Part shown: positions 1 through 9,456 of the stretch, piece by piece
Layout: each line of letters starts with the position of its first letter
Numbering within the stretch: the stretch's first letter is position 1
DNA from: Bradyrhizobium sp. 170
Lineage (GTDB): Bacteria; Pseudomonadota; Alphaproteobacteria; Rhizobiales; Xanthobacteraceae
Direction of reading: 5' to 3'
Length of the DNA stretch: 64,000 nucleotides
NCBI RefSeq assembly: GCF_023101085.1
Contig: NZ_CP064703.1
Location: forward strand, 1,178,001-1,242,000
The notes under the pieces: generated by a model
Told to the model about the DNA's origin: nothing
Database searches by the model: none
The model's input: the letters and a program-made list of their open reading frames with translations, nothing else
Program-made: the position numbers and the translations under genes

Positions 1-1014
<1,014 letters not shown>

Positions 1015-1060
1015 TTATTGTCATTGCCGGGATCGACCCGGGCATCATCGAATACGAAGT

Positions 1061-1087
1061 GGCGGGCCGAAAGCCCGCCTTTTCTTT
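1061..1087 (+). terminator. Rho-independent terminator after rpoD
   Basis: A GC-only stem (GGCGGGC at 1061-1067 pairing with GCCCGCC at 1073-1079) with a short loop is followed by TTTTC and more T-rich sequence. It lies 47 bases after the rpoD stop codon. Confidence 0.85.
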
Positions 1088-1146
1088 GTCGTACACCGTT
1101 TAGCCACCTTGATTATTTTTGCTCATCAGGCTCTGGTTGCAAAGAG

Positions 1147-1159
1147 CAATTTTAAATTG
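1147..1159. promoter_or_regulatory. 13-bp perfect palindrome at the start of the reverse-transcriptase gene
   Basis: CAATTT-T-AAATTG is a perfect inverted repeat whose last G is the first base of the GTG start used for the next gene. If the real start is ATG 1174, the palindrome lies 15 bases upstream, a good place for an operator. The sequence is AT-rich, so chance occurrence is possible. Confidence 0.35.
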
Positions 1160-2970
1160 TGTATTGGGCCCGGATGCATTCTCCAAAATTTCCACTCAAA
1201 GCAAAGAAGTTGCGCGACGTAATTAACGAGCCGCGCCTCAAGCTCACCTGGAAGAACAAGGTTAGAGAGGCAATGCGGCGGCAGCCGGTACCTGACCCTC
1301 TAGAACACTTGGATTTTCACATACGCATCGATGCTATTTGTACGGCGATTGAAGCGGAGGTTGTCTCTGCGGCGTACATTCCTCGCAGTCCAATTCGCTT
1401 CCTTGCGGAAAAATCAAAAGGTTTGTGCCGACAATTAGTTATACCCTCGGTAAAAGACTCCCTCATCTTGCAAACGCTCTCCGATGCACTGTGGGCTGAG
1501 ATTCGAAAGAAAGCACCCACCGCAAAATCCTTCTATGCTCCGGATGATCACCAATTTTCGAAGGTGGTGAAAGGGCATTCATCGGAGTATGGGCCAATCA
1601 ACGCTTGGCTGGCGTTCCAAGAAACCATCTTTGGTTTTGCGAAGAGTAAGAAGTATATCGTCGTTACCGACATCGCCAATTACTATGATTCTATATCATA
1701 CGATCATCTTCGAAATATCTTGGCCGATTACGCTTCGGTTCGAGAACATGCTCTCGACCTGTTGATTTATACGCTGTCGTGCATGCTTTGGCAGCCGGAC
1801 TATATGCCCCGTATTCCTATTGGTTTGCCGCAAGCTCATTTGGACGCTCCAAGACTCTTGGCTCACAGCTTCCTGTTTGAGATCGACGAATTACTTTCTC
1901 ACACTGCAGGAATCGATTTTGCGCGATATATGGACGACATAGACATTGGTGTTGATACCATCCCCGACGCTCGCAAAGCGCTTCGTGATTTGGATCTTGC
2001 CCTTCAGACGCGGCAAATTAGACTCAATTCTGGTAAGACTAGAATCTTGACTGAGTATCAAGCCTACGAACATTTCAAAATTCGCGAAAACGCGCTGCTT
2101 GATAAACTCTCGGACCGAATCCAAAACAAGTTAGCGGCCAAGTTGCCGCCCACGAGCGAAAGGCGAAAGGTTGAACTAGCGATACGCGCAGGCTTGCGGC
2201 GAGGAACATTCGTAGACGGTAACGGTGGGAAGATTCTTAAGCGGTTGATCAATTTTTCTCGGCAGGTACGCGCAAACGTTGATGACTCTATTTTCTATGA
2301 TTTTCTTACTAACTGGCCCGCCTTGCGCCAAGTGGTGCTTACTTGGTGGCAAAGTAGTGCGACTCCGGAAGCGAAGCTTCACCTGATTTCGTTGTTGCTC
2401 CTAGACGGTGGCTTGGTCGATGACGCGGCGCGAATGGATGTTGCCGTTGCATTGGTTGCCGCTCGGCTTCCAAAGAATGCGCTTGTTGCCGGAGAGATTA
2501 TCAAGATTCTGTATGCACTTGATCATACGACGAATTGGGGCTTTTATGCCAAGATATGGATTCTCTCCAAGTACGGAACCGAAAATGAACTCATGAAGCT
2601 CATCGAAACAACCGTTTCTCTTTGGGGCACGCATGAGCACTTATCCCGACTGGTCGCAGGTACTTTTCCCAGGTTCTTGAAATCACCGCTCCGCGCTAAG
2701 TTTGAAGCCATTATCCAGCGGGCTGCGAGCGCTTCGTCTATTCCAGTATTGCAATTTCATAAAGATCTTGCAGTCGGAACAGTCGGGTACACAGCGATCA
2801 AGAATTTCATGCTCGCAAATAATACCTCTCAACCGAACGGAATATCTCATTCTAAATTTCTGATGCTGCTTTCTCTCCTTGGAAATCCTGGTCTTGCACC
2901 GACAGCAGTCGGTAATCTTAGGAAAGTCCATGCAACGGCATTGTCCGATGCGTACTATTCTACGTTATGA
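1159..2970 (+). CDS. Reverse transcriptase of the Abi/unknown-group (defence-like) type
   Basis: The 603-residue protein (GTG start; ATG 1174 is an alternative) has the RT palm motifs: motif A VVTDIANYYDSIS with Asp171, motif C RYMDDIDIG with YMDD at 257-260, and a motif D-like LNSGKTRIL. The usual motif B of group II intron RTs is replaced by GLPQAHLDAPRLLAHSFLF (about 222-240), as in RTs of the Abi/UG group. No maturase or HNH endonuclease domain is visible. About 290 C-terminal residues look all-helical, like the alpha-repeat half of Abi-type RTs. Base composition is clearly more AT-rich than the flanking core genes, pointing to horizontal transfer. No obvious partner gene or msr/msd retron RNA was seen. 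RT identity is sure; the subgroup and an antiphage role are inference. Confidence 0.85.
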   Translation: MYWARMHSPKFPLKAKKLRDVINEPRLKLTWKNKVREAMRRQPVPDPLEHLDFHIRIDAICTAIEAEVVSAAYIPRSPIRFLAEKSKGLCRQLVIPSVKDSLILQTLSDALWAEIRKKAPTAKSFYAPDDHQFSKVVKGHSSEYGPINAWLAFQETIFGFAKSKKYIVVTDIANYYDSISYDHLRNILADYASVREHALDLLIYTLSCMLWQPDYMPRIPIGLPQAHLDAPRLLAHSFLFEIDELLSHTAGIDFARYMDDIDIGVDTIPDARKALRDLDLALQTRQIRLNSGKTRILTEYQAYEHFKIRENALLDKLSDRIQNKLAAKLPPTSERRKVELAIRAGLRRGTFVDGNGGKILKRLINFSRQVRANVDDSIFYDFLTNWPALRQVVLTWWQSSATPEAKLHLISLLLLDGGLVDDAARMDVAVALVAARLPKNALVAGEIIKILYALDHTTNWGFYAKIWILSKYGTENELMKLIETTVSLWGTHEHLSRLVAGTFPRFLKSPLRAKFEAIIQRAASASSIPVLQFHKDLAVGTVGYTAIKNFMLANNTSQPNGISHSKFLMLLSLLGNPGLAPTAVGNLRKVHATALSDAYYSTL

Positions 2971-3081
2971 GAGCGGGTATATGCTGCCGGAGGAAGAGCA
3001 CGAGGCAGGGGTACTCAGCGCGCCTTCGAGCGATCAGTGCCCAACTTGTGCGGACGTAGCTCGGTCATCACTCGAGGCGGC

Positions 3082-3318
3082 TCACTTCTTCTTCGCCCCG
3101 ACCCGGCTGATGCTCTTGATCGCCAGCGGCGTGCGGCCGGATTTCTCGGCGATTTCGCGGTCCTGTTCCATGATGTATCCGCGCGCCGGCTCGTCGCCGT
3201 CGAGCCCGCCGAGCAGCTCGGAAGGCACGCGCCGGTTGGAGCGCTGGGAATCGTCTTCATAGACGACATTGAAAAAGGCGAACTCGCCTTTGGGATTGGT
3301 TCCAGGTTTCTTCGCCAT
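3082..3318 (-). CDS. Conserved hypothetical protein (78 aa, Bradyrhizobium type)
   Basis: It starts at MAKKPGTNPKGEF (ATG at 3318) and ends in KSISRVGAKKK. It is short, charged, without membrane segments or signal peptide, and contains VVYEDDSQRSNRRVPSELLGG. I recognise the sequence type as a small protein conserved across Bradyrhizobium, function unknown. The frame stays open another 68 codons upstream, but that part looks non-coding. The 3' end is repeated as a 28-base fragment at 3944-3971. Coding status is well supported; function is not. Confidence 0.75.
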   Translation of the reverse strand: MAKKPGTNPKGEFAFFNVVYEDDSQRSNRRVPSELLGGLDGDEPARGYIMEQDREIAEKSGRTPLAIKSISRVGAKKK

Positions 3319-3647
3319 GGGCGGCTTGTGGTCGATCAGGGCGCCACTGTCAACCAAGTCCTCCGCTGTACCACTCGGACGCGCATGGCCGGTTTCTTGC
3401 GGCCAATTTGAAGCGACGATTGAGCGCGCGGCCACCGTCGCTACACCCCAGTTCCGCCAAGCAATTTGTAGTTGAATACACTGGTTTGCATCACGACAAG
3501 CATCGCTGGGCAACAACCTCAATGCACTAACAACAGGTTAATCCCACTCTGCCGACCCCCGTAGCTTACGAAAAAGTTTCGCGCGCTTAGCAACCTTTAA
3601 CTCGCGGTCGATATCCTGGAACGTATTTCGCGATTAGGAATACTGCG
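3319..3647. other. Intergenic region with no recognised gene
   Basis: This stretch holds the upstream regions of two divergent genes (the small protein at 3082 and the PilZ protein at 3648). No convincing ORF, RNA gene or clear palindrome was seen. A ribosome binding site AGGAA at 3636-3640 serves the PilZ gene. Confidence 0.5.
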
Positions 3648-3887
3648 GTGGTCGAAACTCGGATTGCTCCACGGGTTCGCATTATGAAGGCTGCCAAAAT
3701 CGATTATGGCGGCGACAAGTATCCTTGCGTGGTTCGCGACATATCCAGCACCGGCGCCGCACTGGAGTTCTCCGATCGAATTCTCATTCCCGATCAATTC
3801 ACGCTGATCATGCCGGAAGAGCGATTGAAGATTTTGTGCAGCGTTGTATGGCGAAGAGAATACCGCGTTGGCGTGCGGTTTGAATAA
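3648..3887 (+). CDS. Single-domain PilZ protein (putative c-di-GMP receptor)
   Basis: The 79-residue protein is a lone PilZ beta-barrel domain. Both ligand-binding signatures are present: RxxxR in the N-terminal loop (RIAPR, residues 5-9) and DxSxxG (DISSTG). PilZ domains bind cyclic di-GMP and switch motility, exopolysaccharide or biofilm functions by protein contact. The GTG start at 3648 is chosen because AGGAA lies 7 bases upstream. A diguanylate cyclase is encoded at 13494. The gene stands alone, so its target is unknown. Confidence 0.88.
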   Translation: MVETRIAPRVRIMKAAKIDYGGDKYPCVVRDISSTGAALEFSDRILIPDQFTLIMPEERLKILCSVVWRREYRVGVRFE

Positions 3888-3943
3888 TTCAAGCCGAGAG
3901 CCTGTGATTGCGACAGTCGTGGCTATTGGGATTGTATCAGCCC

Positions 3944-3971
3944 GCTGATGCTCTTGATCGGCAGCGGCGTG
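3944..3971. repeat. 28-base duplicated fragment of the neighbouring gene's 3' end
   Basis: The bases here match 3106-3133, inside the 3' end of the small gene at 3082, with one mismatch and in the same orientation. It appears to be a remnant of a local duplication. No coding function is retained. Confidence 0.7.
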
Positions 3972-4056
3972 AATAGCCGACGCGCGCATTAAAACTCAGC
4001 GAAATCTGCAAATCTCCGCCCAGCTTCGACCGCGATGCCCCGCCACGTTCCGCAGC

Positions 4057-5025
4057 GTGCATCACGCCCCGAACCAGCCTGCGATTTCCCCGCCTCCCGG
4101 CGCCAGCGCCGCCGGCATCTGGCCGCCGCTACGGCCTTTCATCGCCGGCGAATATCGGCTCGGCCGCTTCATGGCCCGGCGCCGCTCGACATCAGCGCTT
4201 TACGAATTCCTCCGCTTCGGCGTCAAGCAGGCCTGGGCCTGCCTGTTCGGCGGGATCGCTGTCTTCCTGATGATCGCCACCTGGTGGTTCTATCCGGCGA
4301 GCGCGTGGCTTCCGCGCTACGACTTCCTGTTTCTCTGCATGATCGCGGTTCAGGTCGTGCTGCTTGCGGGCAGGCTGGAGACACCTGACGAGGCGAAGGT
4401 GATCCTGATCTATCATTTCGTCGGCACCGTGATGGAGATCTTCAAGACGCAAGTCGGCTCCTGGATTTATCCAGAGCCGAATTTCTTTCGGATCGGCGGC
4501 GTGCCGCTGTTCTCTGGCTTCATGTATGCCTGCATCGGCAGCTATCTCTGCCGCGCGTGGCGGCTGTTCGATCTAAAATTCTCCGATCATCCGCGGCGGC
4601 TCGGCCTGGCCGCGCTCAGCGTCGCGATCTACGTCAATTTCTTCAGCCACCACTTCATGCCGGACCTGCGCTGGCTGCTGTTCGCTCTTGCCGGCTGGCT
4701 GTTCTTCCGCACCCGCGTCTATTTCAGGGTTTGGCATATCAGCCGTTCGATGCCGCTATTGCTCGGGCTCGCGCTGGTGTCGCTCTTCATCTGGCTCTCG
4801 GAAAACATCGGCACCTTCACCAAAATCTGGCTCTATCCATCGCAGCAGCACGGCTGGTCGATGGTTTCTTTCGGCAAGTTCGGCTCCTGGTTCCTGCTGC
4901 TGATCATCAGCTACACGCTGGTGAGCCTGGTCAATGCGCCACGGGAGAAGCGCGGGGATGAGCGTGCGGCCGGTGTCCGGAAAAGATTCAATTACATGCC
5001 GGATTTTTTGCATCCTCGACGTTAA
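4057..5025 (+). CDS. DUF817 family integral membrane protein
   Basis: The 322-residue protein has about seven or eight hydrophobic segments from residue 50 to 300 and the family signatures YEFLRFGVKQAWACLFG, KTQVGSWIYPEP and NFFSHHFMPDLRWLL. DUF817 proteins are inner-membrane proteins of unknown function. GTG 4057 gives a proline-rich cytoplasmic N terminus; ATG 4171 (MARRRSTS) is a plausible shorter start. The C-terminal 38 bases overlap the 3' end of the convergent glycosidase gene. Family assignment is confident; role unknown. Confidence 0.85.
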   Translation: MHHAPNQPAISPPPGASAAGIWPPLRPFIAGEYRLGRFMARRRSTSALYEFLRFGVKQAWACLFGGIAVFLMIATWWFYPASAWLPRYDFLFLCMIAVQVVLLAGRLETPDEAKVILIYHFVGTVMEIFKTQVGSWIYPEPNFFRIGGVPLFSGFMYACIGSYLCRAWRLFDLKFSDHPRRLGLAALSVAIYVNFFSHHFMPDLRWLLFALAGWLFFRTRVYFRVWHISRSMPLLLGLALVSLFIWLSENIGTFTKIWLYPSQQHGWSMVSFGKFGSWFLLLIISYTLVSLVNAPREKRGDERAAGVRKRFNYMPDFLHPRR

Positions 5026-6568
5026 GGAAAGTGATCGTGGCCGGTCCGATCTCGATCGAACCTGGTGGCGACGTCATGGCGGCAAACGGCGGAAGATCGT
5101 CATTGGGACCGAGATCCAAAGCCGCTCCATTCAGCTTCACCTCGGCGCCTTGCAGATGATCCGCCGACAGCGTGTAACGCTCACTGGACACGGGCAATCG
5201 CAAGCTTGCGGCGTTCGTCCGGTCCGTATTGATGACGAGCAGCGTGACGGCCCCACGCACGCCTCGCCGGCAGTGCGCGTAGAGGTGCATCCCATGGTGC
5301 GTGCCGGTGTCGAGAACGATTGTGCCCATCAGCCTGCGCCACAGCAGCGCCGCCCAATAGTTTGGCCGCGGCCGCAACGTCTTCTCGTCAAGCAGGCCGT
5401 AATCGCTTGCGGCCAGCGTGTTGTGCGCAACCATCTGGACGCCGGCCCTGGCAAGCCGGCCAAGCTGGTCGAGATATCGAAACGTATCGAGGAAAGTGGA
5501 AGCCCAGGGATTGCCGCCGCAAGCTGCCTCGGCGGTTTCGGTAAGCCACATCGGCTTGCCAGGTGCAAACTCGTCCCTGAGCGATCGGTAAAACGCGAGC
5601 GTCTGGCTCGTGCTCGCCAGCCACGCTTCCGAAAGCGCGGCTTCAGGCGTGGTCTGACCCGGAGAGCATCGTTGCGAGACCGCGCCGTAGTGATGATAGG
5701 AAAAAGCGTCGATGCTGGATCCGGATGCTGCAAGCAAGTCCCGCGTGCTGATGAATTCGGAGCTGGATGGCCTCGATGACTGCGGCGCTGCCGTCTCGCC
5801 AATCGAGCCGGGGCCCAGAACCATCACATCCGGTTCACTGTCCCTGATGAACGCAGCAAAGGCTTTGAAGTCCCGCCCGTAAGCTGCCGCATCGTATCCT
5901 TTCGGTGCACCGCCCATGGCGGCCAGCGTCGGCTCGTTCATGAACTCGGCGGCGGCAATTCTGCCGCCGACGGATTTGGTGTAGGCGAACAAGCGACGCG
6001 CCTGATCGCTCCGCCATAGACCCGTTGCGTCCCGGGCTCCTGGGCTTGTGGCCATCGAAGTCACGATCTCTGCGCTGGCGGCGCGGGCAAAGTCGATGAC
6101 ATCTTTCCAGCGTTTGCGGCTAAGCACCGCGCTGAAGCCGCTGGGCGGCGTGGCGGGCGCCTCATCGCTTTCAGCAAAGTAGGTGCTATTGGCCCAGGTG
6201 CCGCTGACGCGCAGGTAGGCCGGGGCGAGGGCGGCAGCCAATCTACGTAGTCGGGGATTCGACAGGTCGATAGGCTCCCGATACGCGAAGAGGTCGGGAT
6301 TGCCGCCCGCCGGGATATTCCCGGCGTTATCAGCGCCGCGAGTTGCCGGCGCTGAGGCACTCGTCCTGTACGGCTTCCAGAACCGTCCGCCGGTGACCTC
6401 GACCATCTCGACGTTGTACGATTGAAAGCGCTCGTCGATGGTGCCGAGACGCGGCAATCGTGAAGGGTCTAAGGAAAGCGTTGGCGCCCGCGCGGTCGCG
6501 TTCTGGCTTCCCGCCAGCGCGGCAACCACAATTCCCATTCCGACTTTGAAACCACTGGACCTGGTCAT
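4988..6568 (-). CDS. Secreted heparanase-like glycoside hydrolase (GH79 family)
   Basis: About 526 residues with an N-terminal signal-like segment (GMGIVVAALAGSQNATARA). The (beta/alpha)8 domain shows the acid/base in EFMNEP (Glu about 212) and the nucleophile in WLTETAEAACGG (Glu about 344). The following stretch with YGLLDE and NYWAALLWRRLMGT matches the heparanase pattern of GH79, and a C-terminal beta domain follows. GH79 enzymes cleave beta-glucuronides in glycosaminoglycans or plant arabinogalactans; the substrate here is unknown. The start at 6568 is preferred over ATG 6574 and GTG 6607 because AAGGA is 8 bases upstream. It is probably exported to the periplasm or outside. Confidence 0.8.
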   Translation of the reverse strand: MTRSSGFKVGMGIVVAALAGSQNATARAPTLSLDPSRLPRLGTIDERFQSYNVEMVEVTGGRFWKPYRTSASAPATRGADNAGNIPAGGNPDLFAYREPIDLSNPRLRRLAAALAPAYLRVSGTWANSTYFAESDEAPATPPSGFSAVLSRKRWKDVIDFARAASAEIVTSMATSPGARDATGLWRSDQARRLFAYTKSVGGRIAAAEFMNEPTLAAMGGAPKGYDAAAYGRDFKAFAAFIRDSEPDVMVLGPGSIGETAAPQSSRPSSSEFISTRDLLAASGSSIDAFSYHHYGAVSQRCSPGQTTPEAALSEAWLASTSQTLAFYRSLRDEFAPGKPMWLTETAEAACGGNPWASTFLDTFRYLDQLGRLARAGVQMVAHNTLAASDYGLLDEKTLRPRPNYWAALLWRRLMGTIVLDTGTHHGMHLYAHCRRGVRGAVTLLVINTDRTNAASLRLPVSSERYTLSADHLQGAEVKLNGAALDLGPNDDLPPFAAMTSPPGSIEIGPATITFLNVEDAKNPACN

Positions 6569-6616
6569 AGCCATTGTCCTTGGCAGCCAAAGCGGGCCTA
6601 GGCCCACGCGTTGATG

Positions 6617-7561
6617 CTACGGCGCCACCAACTCCACCCGCCGGTTCAGCGCGCGGCCGGCATCGGTGGCATTGGAGCCGGCCGGCGCCAGCAGTCCGAC
6701 ACCCGCGGTGCGCAGCCGCGGCGCGCCGATGCCGTAGTTCTTCACCAGCTCGGCGGCGATCGCCTCGGCGCGGCGTCGCGACAGATCAAGATTGTAGGCG
6801 AATGGCCCCTGGTTGTCGGTGTGGCCGACGATGAAGACGCTCAGTCCGACCTGGGCGGTCAGCAGCTTCGCGATCTGCTCGAGGGTGGGCCGGCTTTCGG
6901 GCTTCACCTCGGCCCTGTCGGTATCGAAATAGATCCCGTAGAGCGCGATGCGGCCGGTCTCGCGGAGGCCCTTGGCCATGACAGCCGCATCCACCATCTT
7001 GTTCTCGATCGCGCCAAGTTCGGCGACGACGAGCTGCGCATAGATGTCGCGGTTGTTCTCGCTGACGATGAGGCTGGCATAGGTCTCGCGCCCGCCGTCG
7101 GTCTTGCGCCCCGCAAAATAGCGGTAGTTGAAACCGTCCACCCACATCTGCGGGATCGGCAGCGCGTCGATCGCTTCCGAGAAGGGAATGCCGCCGCAGG
7201 CGTCAACATCGCAGGCAAGCAGCGTTTCGAATCCGGCCTTCGCCAGTTGGGTCTCGAAATTGCGCGACACCTCCAGGATCGAGGGGCCGGGATTGGTGCG
7301 ATAGGCGATGCGCGTGATGCGCCCCTCCAGCCGCCGTGCGTCGGTGGGCTGGCCGTCCTTGAAGGCGGCCCCTTGCATCCGGGCCGCGTCAAAGTCCTTC
7401 ACCTGATAACCCGTGATGACGCTGCCGCCGAAGCGGCCGATGCCGGGATAATCCCTTGCGCCAGCTACGTCGCGCGTCTGCGCGGAAGCGTTCGTCATCG
7501 CGCCAAGCGATAAGGCGAGCAGCAGGAGGATCGGTCTGAACAATCTGTGCGGTGAGGTCAT
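6617..7561 (-). CDS. OmpA-family outer-membrane/peptidoglycan-binding lipoprotein-like protein
   Basis: The 314-residue protein begins with a signal peptide (LFRPILLLLALSLGAMTNASA, cleavage after ASA). The middle carries a DUF4892-like region (about 40-190). The C-terminal third is an OmpA peptidoglycan-binding domain with GIYFDTDRAEVKPES and VGHTDNQGPFAYNLDLSRRR. It should sit in the periplasm or outer membrane and bind diaminopimelate-type peptidoglycan. Met at 7561 is chosen since the signal peptide follows directly; the upstream open frame is proline-rich and unlikely to be coding. Nearby transglycosylases and an amidase give a cell-wall context. Confidence 0.87.
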   Translation of the reverse strand: MTSPHRLFRPILLLLALSLGAMTNASAQTRDVAGARDYPGIGRFGGSVITGYQVKDFDAARMQGAAFKDGQPTDARRLEGRITRIAYRTNPGPSILEVSRNFETQLAKAGFETLLACDVDACGGIPFSEAIDALPIPQMWVDGFNYRYFAGRKTDGGRETYASLIVSENNRDIYAQLVVAELGAIENKMVDAAVMAKGLRETGRIALYGIYFDTDRAEVKPESRPTLEQIAKLLTAQVGLSVFIVGHTDNQGPFAYNLDLSRRRAEAIAAELVKNYGIGAPRLRTAGVGLLAPAGSNATDAGRALNRRVELVAP

Positions 7562-7784
7562 GGGAAATCCATTTGTTCGAGAAACGATCGATGGCGGAGG
7601 GGGCGGAACGAAGTACGACACGTAAAGGTCGCGACCGGGGATCACCCGGTTCAAATGAGCCGCAATCATGGCCGTTTTCGGGGAGATTCTGCCCCCGCGC
7701 GTTTGCCGCAACCCTCGAAGCGCGCCCCGGGACATGCTAGAAGCCGATGCTTATTTGCAGTGCTCACTCAGGAATGGCTTTTCC

Positions 7785-8576
7785 ATGCTCCGCATCGCCT
7801 TTGCTTTCAGCGCCACCCTGGCCATGTTCGCATGCTTCAACTCCCCGGCTGACGCTGCCCAATGCGGCAGCTCGTCCGCCGGCTACACCGCCTGGAAGCA
7901 GGAATTTTCCGGCGAAGCCCGCGCCAAGGGCGTCAGCGCCTCGACCATCCAGGCCCTGATGGCGACCAACTACGCGCAGGCGACCATCAATGCCGATCGC
8001 GGCCAGCGCAGTTTTTCTCTCTCGCTCGATCAGTTTCTCGCCAAGCGCGGGGCGACGACGATCGTCGCGAAGGGACGGCAGCTCAAGGCGTCGCAGGGTA
8101 CGCTGTTCGCTTCCATTCGGGAGCGCTACGGCGTGCCGCCGGGGCCGCTGCTCGCCATCTGGGGGATGGAGACGGGGTTCGGCACCCAGCGCGGCAACCA
8201 GAACATGCTCGCCTCGATCGCGACGCTGGCCTATGACTGCCGGCGCTCGGCCTATTTCACCGAGCATCTTTACGCGGCGCTGCAATTGATCGACCGCGGC
8301 GCGCTGTCGCCGACGCAGCGCGGCTCGATGCATGGCGAAGTCGGCCAGACCCAGTTCATGCCCAAGGCCATTCTGGCCTACGGCACCGGCAATCTCGAAA
8401 ACGCGGCCAATGCGCTGACCTCGACCGCGAATTTTCTGAAAGCCCATGGCTGGCGCACGGGCGCGGGCTACCAGCCGGGCGAGCCGAACTTTGCCGCCAT
8501 CCAGGCCTGGAATGCCGCAGGCGTCTATCAGAAGGCGATAGCGCTGATGGGCCGCCAGATCGACGGCGGCGAGTAG
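7785..8576 (+). CDS. Lytic murein transglycosylase, MltB/SLT_2 family (copy 1)
   Basis: The 263-residue protein has a signal peptide (MLRIAFAFSATLAMFACFNSPADA). The catalytic domain shows AIWGMETGFGT with the catalytic Glu and GEVGQTQFMP of the MltB fold. It cleaves peptidoglycan glycan strands to 1,6-anhydro products. The segment DFDGNGHVDL present in the paralogue at 9457 is absent here (AYGTGNLENAANAL instead), so this copy is a shorter variant. The start at ATG 7785 gives a clean signal peptide; the upstream open frame to 7668 does not. Confidence 0.88.
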   Translation: MLRIAFAFSATLAMFACFNSPADAAQCGSSSAGYTAWKQEFSGEARAKGVSASTIQALMATNYAQATINADRGQRSFSLSLDQFLAKRGATTIVAKGRQLKASQGTLFASIRERYGVPPGPLLAIWGMETGFGTQRGNQNMLASIATLAYDCRRSAYFTEHLYAALQLIDRGALSPTQRGSMHGEVGQTQFMPKAILAYGTGNLENAANALTSTANFLKAHGWRTGAGYQPGEPNFAAIQAWNAAGVYQKAIALMGRQIDGGE

Positions 8577-8621
8577 GGGGCTCGCGCTTTGCGTCCGACA
8601 GTTATCGTCAAGCCAACAGGT

Positions 8622-8640
8622 CGTCGTCCCTGCGAAAGCA
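8622..8640. repeat. Half of a palindromic repeat, cut by the IS remnant
   Basis: CGTCGTCCCTGCGAAAGCA matches the right arm (opposite strand) of the intergenic inverted repeat at 15427-15558. The matching partner arm is missing and the IS remnant begins directly after it, suggesting that the IS inserted in the repeat. Confidence 0.6.
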
Positions 8641-9425
8641 CTAGGGCATGCACACATTTCTGAGGCTCCATCCGACCGCGACGGCGTGGAAGTACTCGAG
8701 ACCGTGTTTCATGGTGATTGGACCGGGCGGCTTGGACGAGGGATAGCCGTCCCAGCCGCCGAGACGGCCGATGATCCAGGCAGCCCAGGCAAGGCTGTCG
8801 GGCGGATACGGATTGTTGAGCCGTTTGCTTTTGGCTTCGATATCTTGATTGAGGGCAGTGAGCGCCGCGACCTCGTTCGCTTTGAAGGCGAGATGGATCG
8901 GCTGTTGGCCGCGGCCATCGCGCGCCTGCAAGAGTTGGATGGTAATGACCGCGGCTTTGGCCGCGATGGCGACCAGCTTGAGGAGCCGATCGGCGGTGGA
9001 GAGCTGGCTGTCTTCGAGCTTGAAGCCTTGGGTCTTGAGGACGCGGAAGAACTGCTCGATCAGCCAGCGCTGCTTGTACCAATCGACGATACGCCAGGCC
9101 TGTTCTGCATTCGTCACCGAATGGGTGGTGAGAAGCCGCCAGTGCAGCGGCTCGGTACCGGCTTGAGGATCAACCTCACGCACATCGACCAGGGTCAGCG
9201 GCAGGCTTTCTGGCAGATGGCGCAGGAACTTGCTTTGTGGCCGGGCCAGGTTCACCGCGCCGAAGCGCAGTTCGAGAGGCACGACCCGCTCGGCCCGCTG
9301 TGCCCGCGCAGGCAGCACGATGGTGCGCTGGTCCACGGCCGCCATGGCCTCACTGCTCGCGTACAGGCCGCTATCGTCCGCCAGCTCAGGGACGACGAGG
9401 TTTCGCGCGCCGTTTTCCCATGGCA
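8641..9425 (-). mobile_element. IS4-family insertion sequence remnant
   Basis: The segment between the two transglycosylase genes consists of the 3' part of a transposase gene and abuts half a palindromic repeat on its left. The right end, which should carry the transposase 5' half and the second terminal repeat, is missing; the exact right boundary near 9425 is uncertain. Confidence 0.75.
8641..9425 (-). pseudogene. IS4-family (Tn5-like) transposase, 5'-truncated
   Basis: About 260 C-terminal residues remain. They include the exact YREK signature of IS4-type DDE transposases: DWYKQRWLIEQFFRVLK, with Tyr, Arg, Glu and Lys at the expected spacing, preceded by WRLLTTHSVTN. The N-terminal half with the first two catalytic aspartates is absent; upstream of about 9425 the open frame only runs antisense through the next gene. 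Full-length relatives have roughly 450 residues, so this copy cannot transpose by itself. Confidence 0.85.
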
Positions 9426-9456
9426 TGATCGGCCCCAGAATGAACAAGGGATTCAC

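Noticed and set aside
1159..2970. Retron or group II intron
   Set aside because: No msr/msd-type inverted repeats or intron domain V hairpin were seen around the gene, and the protein has no maturase or endonuclease domain.
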